In this document: in pieces, positions 11,560 to 21,802 of the stretch | How positions within the stretch are numbered: position 1 is the stretch's first letter | How the letters are laid out: every line of letters begins with the position of its first letter | Notes under the pieces: generated by a model | What the model was told of the DNA's origin: nothing | Databases searched by the model: none | The model's input: the letters and a program-made list of their open reading frames with translations, nothing else | From: Bretschneidera sinensis | Taxonomy: Eukaryota; Streptophyta; Magnoliopsida; Brassicales; Akaniaceae | Assembly: GCA_023935145.1 (NCBI GenBank) | Contig: CM043698.1 | Coordinates: forward strand, 21,083,001-21,147,000 | Reading direction: 5' to 3' | Length of the DNA stretch: 64,000 nt | Translations under genes and position numbers: made by a program

Positions 11560-12060
11560 GTGTCAAACACTTGCTGGTAATAAAAAAAACCCCGAAACCA
11601 TCCAAAAACTTAACCAAACAAACACTCTTTACAAAACTTAGGCCTTCACCTGAAGGAAAAACCCAAAGCAAAAATCCAAAGGCCCCACTAAAGAGTCCAA
11701 AAAACGATAAAACCTAAATTAATCCAGATTAGCATGATAGGCCCATAAAAACCCATTACAAGATAAAGCCCGTAAAAGACTAATTATATGATAAAACTCA
11801 TAAAAAGCAAAACTAACATGAAGACCTATGGAGAACAAAAAATATTATAAAACCCCAAAAGGCTAACACACAAAATACAACCCATTGAAGACTAAAATAA
11901 ATAAATAGCCAAGGAAGGCTAAGATGCCTAATAAAACATAAAAGGCCCAAGAGACTAAAAAAGGCATGAAAGGCCCAAGAAACCAAAAAGGCATGAAAAG
12001 TACAAGAGGCCTAATGGAGCACAAAAAGTCCAAAAGGCCCAAGGAAGCATGAATGCATCC
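11560..12060. repeat. A-rich degenerate tandem repeats built on GGCCCA/GGCATG words
   Basis: Words such as AAAGGCCCAAGA, AAAAAGGCATGAAA and ATAAAACCC recur at short irregular spacing. The clearest part is 11935-12050. Strand composition is strongly A+C versus T. No protein is evident. Confidence 0.45.
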
Positions 12061-13607
12061 AAAAATACATGAACAAAGGAGATTTAAAGCTTAACAATGG
12101 ACTACAATTCGACAAAAGGTAAATCATCCCAAAAAAAGTCTGAGGTATAAGCTATTTAAATCCATAATTTTACTCTTTTCTCTTATCTATTTATTTAAAT
12201 AATTATTTATTGTGCAAGTGAATCTTAAGCCACATCATCAATTCCCGAGATAATATGTGAAGTAGTGGTATAAAATATATAAAGATTTAATGTAATGTCA
12301 CATAAATATCACGTGGATTGCAGGCTATAAATGACTTGAGCCCCTAATGCACATAACAATCCATTTGGAAGCTTGGTAGGGCAATTTTAACAATGCACAC
12401 GTGGCATTCATTGGTTGTGCAACCTATTTTCTAGCTACAACAATGATAATATCCAATTTCTTGCAAAAGCACTCGTGTAATTATGCAGCTTAGTCTTAAC
12501 TAAACTAAGATCCAATTTGCTTCAATCTAAACCTTCGTTTAGTTTCAAATAAGAGTTATTAAGCCTCAAATCAAGTCTTAATCCACTATAATCACTTTCC
12601 CATCACCTTTCTCCACCTCCTTATTGACCTCACAAGATGCTTCTGTCCCGAGGGTAATAGCCGCCTAACATGTCTTTTACACCAAGAAAACTCTCACTTG
12701 CAATAGCTGCCATTATTTTCTCAAATTCTCCATGAGATTAAGGTTAAGGCTAAAGGATAAAGGAGAGGGTGCAAGAGACAAAAAGGAAAATGGTGGTGAT
12801 GTGACGGCAAGACAGGTTACAGTAGTATGTAGATTTTGTTTGAGATACCCAAAACTTAGTTGCAATGCAAGGACCATGGGTTGGAACACTTACTTTGGGG
12901 TTCAAGAACCCTTGGGTCAAAGAGGAAGAGCCAGCTTTTCCCCTATAAATATCCCACTCTTACTCTTCAAAAACCTGAGTAACAAGGGAGCTAAAACAGA
13001 GCATTATGTGTGCAAAAAATAAGCATAGCAGAGCAGCGCCTTTTAAGCCTGTAAAACACCCTAAACACTCGCAAAAATCTTCTCATATTTTACAGAAGCC
13101 TTAAATGGACTTATTTGTCATATAAGAAGTGATTAAACACATAAAAGAAAGTCAAGCTTTCTTGTGTCCAAAAATAGAGTACCGAAACGATAACTTTGAG
13201 ACCTTATTCCAGATTTTCTAGGGGTTTATCTTTTGAATTTATCTTCTTCTACAGTTATATAGAGCCTGCCCAAATAGATAAAATACCCAAAAAAAAAAAA
13301 AAAACCTCCCCACAAAGTTGTGCAACTTTAGTTATACGCAAATACCTTTAATATTTGTGACTTCGTTTTTCTTAGCTAATGTATTATGGGACATCTATGG
13401 TGTATGCAAAAACGGCAGAACATTAGTTTTCCCAACAGAAACCACTTAATGATTTTCATTCAGAAGCGTGACTTTAATATCATTACAGTTGTAGCGTTAC
13501 CATTACTACTGCATTTTCCTGTTATTAATATTTTTTCAACCTTTATACCTCAATATGAAGACCAAACATAACAATTTATTGATTAATGAAGGATTTATGA
13601 CCATATC

Positions 13608-13638
<31 letters not shown>

Positions 13639-13904
13639 GGTAAACCAATCTCCAATGATTTATATGTCTACTGGTAAATACGTCCCAACTATTATTTACT
13701 AAACAGTAAATACATAATAGAAGAGATTTTATTTTCTCACTTTTCAACCTTTTTAATTTTGTGAAATAAAAATCACCTGGTTGTTTGAGACTCTTTCTTT
13801 GTGAAATAACAATAAGGAAATTATCATTGAAGTTTCCAAACAATACGAGGATAACATTTCACATGTAAAAACGATTTTATTCGAATTTTATGATTGTTTG
13901 AGCT
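12061..13904. other. Gene-poor DNA with one LTR-like promoter region
   Basis: CCCCTATAAATATCCCACTC at 12939-12958 looks like a core promoter followed by a short leader, as found in plant LTRs, but no terminal repeats or primer-binding site were found. A poly-A run lies at 13612-13638. The frame 12732-13022 overlaps the TATA-like sequence and is not recognisable. Confidence 0.3.
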
Positions 13905-14245
13905 CGATAACAAATAAGTTTATTTGAACATGAGCTCGAGCTTGAGCCTAAGTATTGGATTGTTCATTTAAGCTTAAGTTTGACTATGAATTTTAATTTT
14001 AATAAATAAAAATATTAATATTAATATCGAGTCGAGCTCTATAATATCTTATCGAACTAATCGAGAATTTTTTCAATCAAATTTTAAAATATTAAAACTC
14101 AACTCAATAAATTAATTTAATCTAATTTTCAAAGTCAATTTTAACCTTAACCGAACTAAATTTTAACTGAACCCAACTTAAGCTCAATCTCAAATAACTC
14201 CAGAAAAAATCAACTCAAGTTCACTCTTACATGCGACAAAATCAA
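13905..14245. mobile_element. Decayed GAGCTCGAGC-type nonautonomous element
   Basis: The words ATGAGCTCGAGCTTGAGCC, ATCGAGTCGAGCTC, TTTTAACTGAACCCAACTTA and TCAACTCAAGTTCACTC are typical of a very common nonautonomous plant repeat class seen inserted near genes. Clean terminal repeats are no longer visible. Confidence 0.4.
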
Positions 14246-14282
14246 GAAGGAGATAAACGGGTTCCAAAATGGTTCTACTAAT

Positions 14283-14480
14283 AATGGAGCCCACTTTATA
14301 ATAATATTTGATCTAATAAATACTATGGAGCCCACTGTCTTACAATCACTGGAGATGTCTCTTGAGCCAATAGATCGATTGATAGTTCCAATTATCTGTC
14401 ACATACATTTTATTAATCTTTGATCTAACAAATATGAGCCACTGGATGATGGAGCCCACTTTCTTACAATCATTAGATTG
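14283..14480 (+). repeat. Degenerate tandem repeat, ATGGAGCCCACT units
   Basis: ATGGAGCCCACT occurs near 14285, 14324 and 14451. It is each time followed by TTATAATAAT, GTCTTACAATCA or TTCTTACAATCA, suggesting a partly decayed tandem duplication. Confidence 0.5.
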
Positions 14481-15146
14481 GATAGTGACGAGTCCACAAC
14501 TGTCAATGACACCCCCCTCACATATGACCCCATCACATGATTATTACACACACAGATGTACTACAGTAGTATATTACAAGGCCCTGACTGGTTACCATCT
14601 GAACCACTAAAAAATTAAATGGCTCATATGTAGCATTTGTTCTTTACAAAGCTTTAACAAATTAAGAATGACTTGCAGCTATCCGCGGTATTTGAAACCA
14701 GATTTAAGTATATTTAAATTTGTTTAAAATAATACAAACTTAAATTAATTTACTTAAATTATCAACTGATGTATTATTTTATCAAAAAACTATATTAACA
14801 AAGGCAAGATATTATAGTTATCACTTAGAAAGGTAGAAAACGAGAATATGTTTTCACTTCTCTTTATTTATTGTGTAGTAAGTGAAAAAAAAAAAAAGTA
14901 AAGTGCAAATAATATAATTTTAGCATTATATCTTTTATATTGTCACATTGTGGTATTTAATTATGATTAATTCCATAAAATTACTAGTCTTATTTTTTTT
15001 TTCCACTCTTTAAATATGATTTGAATATGTGAAAGAAAAACATCAATATTTTATTTTTCTTCATTTGCTAAACAAGTGAATCCACCTGTTGTTTCTTTAA
15101 ACTATACTCACCTACAATTATAATTGTTGTTCCAACGGAATCAAAA

Positions 15147-15236
15147 AAGTATATTAGTAATTACAGAAAAATATAATAGTAACTGAATGATTTTATTCAG
15201 TTACTATTATATTTTTCTGCTATTATTAATAAACTT
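15147..15236. repeat. Short hairpin with perfect 25-bp core arms
   Basis: Positions 15164-15188 and 15195-15219 are perfect inverted repeats around the 6-base loop GATTTT. Imperfect pairing continues outward to about 15147 and 15236, giving arms of roughly 42 bp. Size and shape suit a tiny foldback MITE; a small-RNA precursor is possible but unsupported. Confidence 0.8.
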
Positions 15237-15429
15237 CTTTAGTAACATGATTACTCTCACGAAACCGATTTCATATTATCATAATTCTCAAATTATAGAA
15301 ATGGTCTTTTATAAATAAAAAATATAGAGAACTGGCCAATATGTGTTGCAAAACTGCCCACCCAACTCTTTAACATTGCAAGGCCAAGCATGCAACTCTG
15401 CTGGACCCTGCAAACACAAGATCCACCAG

Positions 15430-15600
15430 TCGATCATGGGGCCCATCCTACACAATCATTGGGCCTGCCTTCCTAACCACAAGATCACTTACCTAAAAAT
15501 AGTTTGCCCATAAAGATCCATCACTCAATTTGGGGCCCACTCAGGATCAATAGCCGGACCTGCCTTCCTGAACGCACGATCACTCTAGTTTGCCCATCAA
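15430..15600 (+). repeat. Diverged tandem repeat with GGGGCCCA and CCTGCCTTCCT words
   Basis: Two blocks, about 15438-15512 and 15531-15598, share GGGGCCCA, CCTGCCTTCCT, GATCACT and TAGTTTGCCCAT in the same order. Confidence 0.5.
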
Positions 15601-16700
15601 ATCCACTATGTCTGCATTTGATCATCGGATGTGTGTCTTTTTAGGCCACACGATCACATATCTAAGGTGGGTGAGCCCAGTGAATGATTAAGGAGAGGGG
15701 CATCTATTATTTGAGGGCCCATGTTTGATATTACTTTGAAGTTTGGATACTGTGTTTCATGGTTTATGAGGCCCAAACGGTAGCCTTTATGTAGGACAAT
15801 GGCTCAGCTTGTGGTTTTACGGATCCGCACCCAAGAGGCCACTTATAAGTTGGTGGTTCTTATTATTTAGGATCTCTTTGGTTGAAAAATCAATTTATCA
15901 TTTATTATAAATAAATTATAATTTGATACTCAAAATTATTTTTCAGAAATAAATTGTTTAGTGTTTGGGTGTTTGACCATCTTATAAGTTGAATCAAACA
16001 TGCTCTTACACTTGGGCTTTGTGAGGTAGACATGATTCCAAATTATAATATGAAATAGTGTTTTAGATTATGAGCAAATATAAATTTTTAAGAAAGTATA
16101 ATGATAAGAAAGATATTGATCAAAATCAAACTAGACTATAATTTGTGACTGATTTGAGAAGCTGGGGTATACAACTTCTCAAAATTCAATTGTTTTTTCC
16201 CTAAATTATAATTTCCCTATAATATATGACAAATTACATTACACTACCTCCAAATTTGCTTAAATAACACTAAAATATCAAACTTTTTTAAAACCTAAAA
16301 TTCACCCCAAAACATTAATTTCCACCATTAAGCAACCCCAAAATGAATTTTTTTGAATAATCAAAATTTTAATTGGATATTACATTATAACCAAAGTACC
16401 TTTTAGCAGTTATTTCTCACTTTTCAGCGGGTTGTAGTGGTACTGTGGGCTTATGTATGAACAATGGATATATAGGTAATGTGTTGAGATATATTGCATT
16501 TCGGTTTGACCCGAAATATTTTTTGGACGATTTGAAGAGAAAGAAAAATGATATTTTGTTCACTTGCTACGGGTTGAGCAAGCAAAATTTGGGACGACTT
16601 TGTACTCTTAATCTTTTGATGGTGAATTTTCCTGGTCTTATTCGTGGACGTAAACTTAACCAAATGAACCACATAAATCTTGTGTCTTTCTTTATTGGAG

Positions 16701-16912
16701 ATGTTTGGGTGAGCTTAAAGCCAATTTTAAGTTTGAGCTTATTTTTTAAAATTTGCTAAAAACTTAATCAAATCAAATCAAACCATTTATTAATTGATAT
16801 TTTAATTGTTATTAATAAAATTTATTAAGGTTTGATTAAATTTGACTAAATTTTTAGCGAATTTTAAAAAATAAGCTATACTTTAAAGTTGGCTATAAGT
16901 TGATCCAAACAT
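16701..16912. mobile_element. Foldback MITE, copy 1 (212 bp)
   Basis: The left end ATGTTTGGGTGAGCTTAAAG pairs with the reverse complement of the right end (ATGTTTGGATCAACTTATAG). Pairing continues through TTATTTTTTAAAATT and TTTAGCGAATTTTAAAAAATAA to a centre at ATTTATTAATTGATATTTT. The element at 52421-52624 has the same ends, length and centre. No ORF is present. Confidence 0.8.
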
Positions 16913-18260
16913 TGTCATTGTGTGCGATTGTTTTGATTTTTGTTTGCTACTTTAATATGTTATCTTCATTGATCTTATTACAACATAATGAGATACTACA
17001 TGCTTATATTGTAATCAAATCAATTATTATACTATTTGTATATAGTGTTGTTTTAATAAAAAAAATATATTATATTCATATAAATTTGTATTATTAATAG
17101 TTAAAATATAATATATCTACTAGATGTTGAGTGACCACCTAGAGACGAGCTTTAAGTTTGTATATTTTTGTGACACCTAACATAGCTAATATTATAGTCA
17201 GATTTGTTAAAACTTCTATTATAATTATCATTTTTAGAACAAAAACAACCTAGTCTATCTATATTTTCTCAAGTTATGATAGTAGCTCTCTATATCCACA
17301 AAGAATAAATAGTTGATTTGAAAATTTGATCTCAAAACTTAAGGTGTCCAAATATATATGGTTTGAGGTAATAGCTATTAAGTCGATAATTGTTAATTTA
17401 GAAATCTCATAAATAAATGCGCTATTGAAATCTCTTAAAAATAAATGCACTGCATATAATCTGTTTCATTCAACTTTCAAGATGTTGCGATATGTTGAAT
17501 CATTTCATGAGAATTTTATTGCATGAAAAATCAAAGAATTGAAGAATATTAAAAAGGTAAAAAAAAAAAGCAAGATGAAAGTCAACAAAGCCCTTGTTTA
17601 GCAGCCAATTTTGTACTTGTTCTATTAGAGATGAGCATTGCAAATAAAAATGTTTATTTAATTAGAATCTCTAATACATTAATACTATGTTATGAATTAT
17701 CTCAACTTTAAAGTTTATTATTTGGTGATCGATTTATATGGAAGTTATATTGCATTGACAATTCGTTCCCCAAGAATCATATGCTGGTTTTCAAAAATGG
17801 ATTGCCAATATAAATTAAAGCAATGATCATATCAATTTTCAACAAAATTTATGTCAAACTTATATAAAAAGTAAAAATAGGGTGTAAAGTATTACCTAGA
17901 CAAAAATATCTTTACATAATAGTTGTGTTTAATTCAAGTCTTTTTTCACCTCATCAAATTAGGATTATTTATGTAATAATTTGTTTACATATAGTTGAAA
18001 ATTACTTTATACAAACAAGCATTTCAAAAACAACAATTTATCATGTAATTAAAATCCATGAAACTATACTTTCTTTTCATGATATAATCATGTTTTAGTT
18101 TAACTTTATATATGTAATTCATTTGCAAAAACTTAAAAAAAAAATCAATATGAACAAGTTTTTCATAAAAATCTGATTACTTTGTAACTAAATCCATCAA
18201 TTAAAAACATATTAATAATATGAATTTTTTATTTATTTTTAATGCATTAATAAATTCATC
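16913..18260. other. Gene-poor AT-rich DNA
   Basis: I see no coding region, RNA gene or named repeat here. Long A/T runs dominate. Confidence 0.45.
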
Positions 18261-18261
18261 A

Positions 18262-18320
<59 letters not shown>
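18261..18320. repeat. Compound microsatellite (AT)n(AG)n
   Basis: An (AT) run to about 18282 passes directly into an (AG) run ending at 18320. The minus-strand frame 18201-18413 is created by this repeat and is not a gene. Confidence 0.95.
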
Positions 18321-18323
<3 letters not shown>

Positions 18324-20231
18324 CATATACACTCCAATAACATCAATGATTCTTAGTATATGAAGTTTGGAGATTATGTATAAACAAATATTTACGAAAA
18401 ATAAAAAATTCATTACTTATGAACAAGTTTTCCATTTTTTTTATATTTCTGTGTGATTATAAGATACACTAAATTAGGAAAAATAAAAATAAGATTTATA
18501 ATTATTTTTATCTACTTATATATTTCATCATAATAATAATTTCATAAGTATATTAAATTTTGTTTTCATTAAAACGATATTAATATATAATATTAAATTT
18601 TTTGATGATGACATTTATTTCGTTATAATTGAAAATAACGCATAGTTATTGCTATGTTAATTTTAATTACATCTAAAAATAAATGAAAATTTATCACGTG
18701 CAACGCGTCTCATAATAGCTAGTATATACTTGCTTATGACTTTAATTATAGTAGTAGTCTTGTAATTGGCTTGAGTCTTGCGAATGCCAATGTTTTCTTC
18801 TTACCGACAATGGTATCGTTTGGTATGTGATTTAAATCTCACTTAAAAGAAAAAATTTAACTCACTTTAATTTTGTTTTTTTTTGCTAAAGCAAGTCCCA
18901 AACATCATCAACATACGTTATTAAGAGAATAAGCACGCTGCCTTGCTAGAATTCGAGAGAACGATAACTTCCGCTCCCTTCATCGGCTGTTGAAACGGAG
19001 AAACTTCGTTTACCTTAGTCTTTTGCCTTTTTCTGGTTTTGTCTGGTATTGTTTTCTCTACTTGCTTTTATTTTTTGTTGTGGCATCGTAAATTATGACA
19101 TATCTTCAAACTAAGATTTATATATTTTTTCCCACCTGAAAGTGGAATGTCGGACTGTACCTAACATTAAGATTCACGGTTGGATGCTTTGGATGACCAA
19201 GAAACAAAATGTTGAACTTACTGATGATGATTCTTTGAAGCAATAGTTCCATATTCAAGTAATATTATTTTCTTTCAAACTCGAATGAGTGAAGGAATTA
19301 ACATCTCAACATAAGTTGAGAGGTGGATATTGATAGAGATGATAATTTACAAGTTTTTCGTGATTAATCGATTTGAAATGTATTCGTTTAAGTGTACAAA
19401 AATAAAAATAGACGGAGTTTCGAGTTCGGATTTGGATAGCATAATAACTAAACAGATACAATTATAAATATATAAAATCTCGCGGATAATCTAATCGTTG
19501 CAATTCCTAGGTAAGTAGGGATAACAATTCTCGAGTTTTTCACGGTTAACCGATCTGAATTATATTCGTTTAATCTGGTATGAATAAAAATAAATAGTTT
19601 TTCACGGTTACAAATAGTATTTAATTGTTTTTAACAGTTTCAAATTCGGATTCAAATAATAAAACAAATAAATAAATACAGTTATAAATATGTAAAATAT
19701 TGTTGGTAACTTATCATTTATCATATTTGAGTTTTTTTAAATCTTAATTTAAGTAAAATTACTTAAATCCAACATAAAAAAGAACCCAAACATGATCGTC
19801 GTACCACTTCACCTGGCCGTATGAAACTAGTGTGCATCACGATTCCAATGCTCCTGCTTTTCAAAATCTCACTGATGGAGTTGATGCTCCCACATCGATC
19901 GAGTAGTTAAAGTAAGTGAAGGATTTTAAATTCGAGTTATTTCACTTAATAAGAATGTCCAAACTTTCCAATATTTATTATTTATTTATTGAATATAATA
20001 TAATTATATTATTATATATTACACTTGGTTATATATTAATTATCATTTACTATATATTTTTTTTATTTCAATCAATTTTTTCACGTTTATAAATAAATGC
20101 ATTTTTGTTATTTACAACTTAATCAAAATCTAATCCCGCATGTAATTATATGAACCACTATCCCAATCAAATAATTTTTTTAATTAAACATGTGATAGAA
20201 TAGAGCGGATAATTTCAATTTTATCATATTT
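18321..20231. repeat. Gene-poor DNA with a diverged direct repeat at about 19336-19700
   Basis: Two blocks, about 19336-19500 and 19517-19700, share GAGTTTTTCACGGTTAA/AAGTTTTTCGTGATTAA, TATATTCGTTTAA, AAAAATAAAAATA, TTCGGATTTGGATA and AATTATAAATAT. This suggests an old tandem insertion of a nonautonomous element. Nothing else is supported in the interval. Confidence 0.4.
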
Positions 20232-21072
20232 ATACTCTGTTTGGTTTAAATAAATTCCATAGTTTTGATATAATTTATTTGAATTCTATAAGTTATTGTG
20301 TTTGATTTGTTAATAAAGTATAGAATTCATTTACAAATGAATTGGTCACATGTTTGGTTTTAGCAATAAAAGTGTAGAATTGAGTAAATTTTATCAAAAT
20401 TGATAGAATTCGTAAGTGAACTATAGACTTGAGCTTGTTTTAATTAAAATGACAAACTTTACTATTTTTGGTAGTCTTACGTATTTATTTCTAGGTTTGC
20501 TATCTCTTTTGCTCTCTCTAGTAAACTGTCATTAAAATCTATCTTTTTCATCATATTATTTGGGCTTTTGGTATTTTGTAATATAAATTGAAATTGTCTT
20601 TAAATCATTTTATCTTGAAAATTGAAGGAAACTTTTGTACCATGTGAATAAAATTTTTATAACTGGCATTGTATAGTTGCTATATTATAATATATTTGTA
20701 ACGTGTGAATCAATATCTTTGTTTGTTTTGCTATATTATGGTCTATATTGAGCATTAATTTTTTTTTCTTTCTACTATAAAAACAAGTAGAAAAGACAAT
20801 GAGAGGGAAAAAACTATTAAATGTTATGAAATCATTTATTAATGTTAAGAGTATTTAAGTAAAATTTAACAATTTTTAATTGATTCCAAATGCAAAATTC
20901 AATTCAATTCAATTATAGTGATTAGTAAAATTATAGCAAACATGAAAATTCATTTAAGTTTATTTGCAAATGAATTCTAATTTCAATTCATTTCAAATGA
21001 ATTGAATTTTTTACTCAAAGCTATACCAATTTCAAATGAATTGAATTTTTTACTCAAAGCTATACCAAACAA
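20232..21072. mobile_element. PIF/Harbinger-like MITE-type element, about 0.84 kb
   Basis: The left end ACTCTGTTTGGTTTA and the reverse complement of the right end, ACTTTGTTTGGTATA, form short imperfect TIRs. The interior is rich in AATTCATTTCAAATG words. TTA/TAA-like bases sit beside the ends but a clean duplication is not certain. No transposase frame is visible. Confidence 0.55.
20990..21067 (+). repeat. Exact 39-bp tandem duplication
   Basis: Positions 20990-21028 and 21029-21067 are identical (begins ATTTCAAATGAATTG, ends CTCAAAGCTATACCA). It lies at the right subterminal part of the surrounding element, just before its TIR. Confidence 0.95.
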
Positions 21073-21559
21073 AGTGTTAATCAAATCCCAATAAAATTAT
21101 AAAATATGAACATTGTTTGAATACTTAATTAAATCACTAAAATGTGAATTTTTTAAAATTATAAATTTTAATAATTTCAATGGAATTAAATAAATCTCAA
21201 ACAAAACGGTAACCTTATTATATCATCAAAATAAACAATTTGATAATAGATATGATTGATGAGAGAGATGTAACAGAAAAAAATGGGGTGAAATTAAAAA
21301 ATTAATCATCGAAATTTTTACTTGTCAGAAACAAGACTCTCGTACAAGTATTCTCGACCATCCAAATTGACAAATGGTAGCAAATAATGATTGGAACTCA
21401 AGCGGGAAGCGAACACGCGGCGCAATCGAAAAGCGTACACGCCATTGATCACTGCTATGGCTGGGCCCCAGTGGAAGAGAATTGAGTAAGCGATCTTCCA
21501 GAAACTTCCGGGAACTATTGGCTCGCATTTGCCGAGTCATCTAGCGGCCATTATATCGC

Positions 21560-21598
21560 CACGTGTTCTGACCTTCCCACGTGAGCATCCGACGTGGC
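21560..21598 (+). promoter_or_regulatory. Cluster of ACGT elements upstream of the RCC1-repeat gene
   Basis: There are two perfect CACGTG G-boxes (21560-21565 and 21578-21583) plus ACGTGGC (21592-21598), all within 39 bases and about 205-240 bases upstream of the ATG. ACGT-core sites are known targets of plant bZIP (HY5, ABF) and bHLH factors. A pyrimidine-rich leader (about 21715-21800) follows. Confidence 0.6.
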
Positions 21599-21802
21599 AC
21601 CCCTCATTCCCCTGAAAATGATACGCTTCTCTTACTCTTTTTATTTCACCAAAAATTAGGGCACTTGGTCTCCAAAGTCCACTAAAAAACTTCCTTTCAA
21701 CTAATGTCAGAGGACAACTAACTCTCGCAATTCATTTTCCTTTCTTTTCCTTTGATTGTCTTCCCTTTTCACTTCATTTCCTTCCCTTTCTCTCAAATAG
21801 AA

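Noticed and set aside
12732..13022. 96-codon frame with a TATA-like sequence inside
   Set aside because: No domain or conserved pattern. More likely part of a decayed LTR region.
15865..16020. Possible MITE with TCTTTGGTTG and CAAACATGC ends
   Set aside because: The ends do not form a convincing inverted repeat and no second copy was seen.
18201..18413. Minus-strand frame with SLSLSLSLSIYIYIYI
   Set aside because: Direct product of the (AT)n(AG)n microsatellite.
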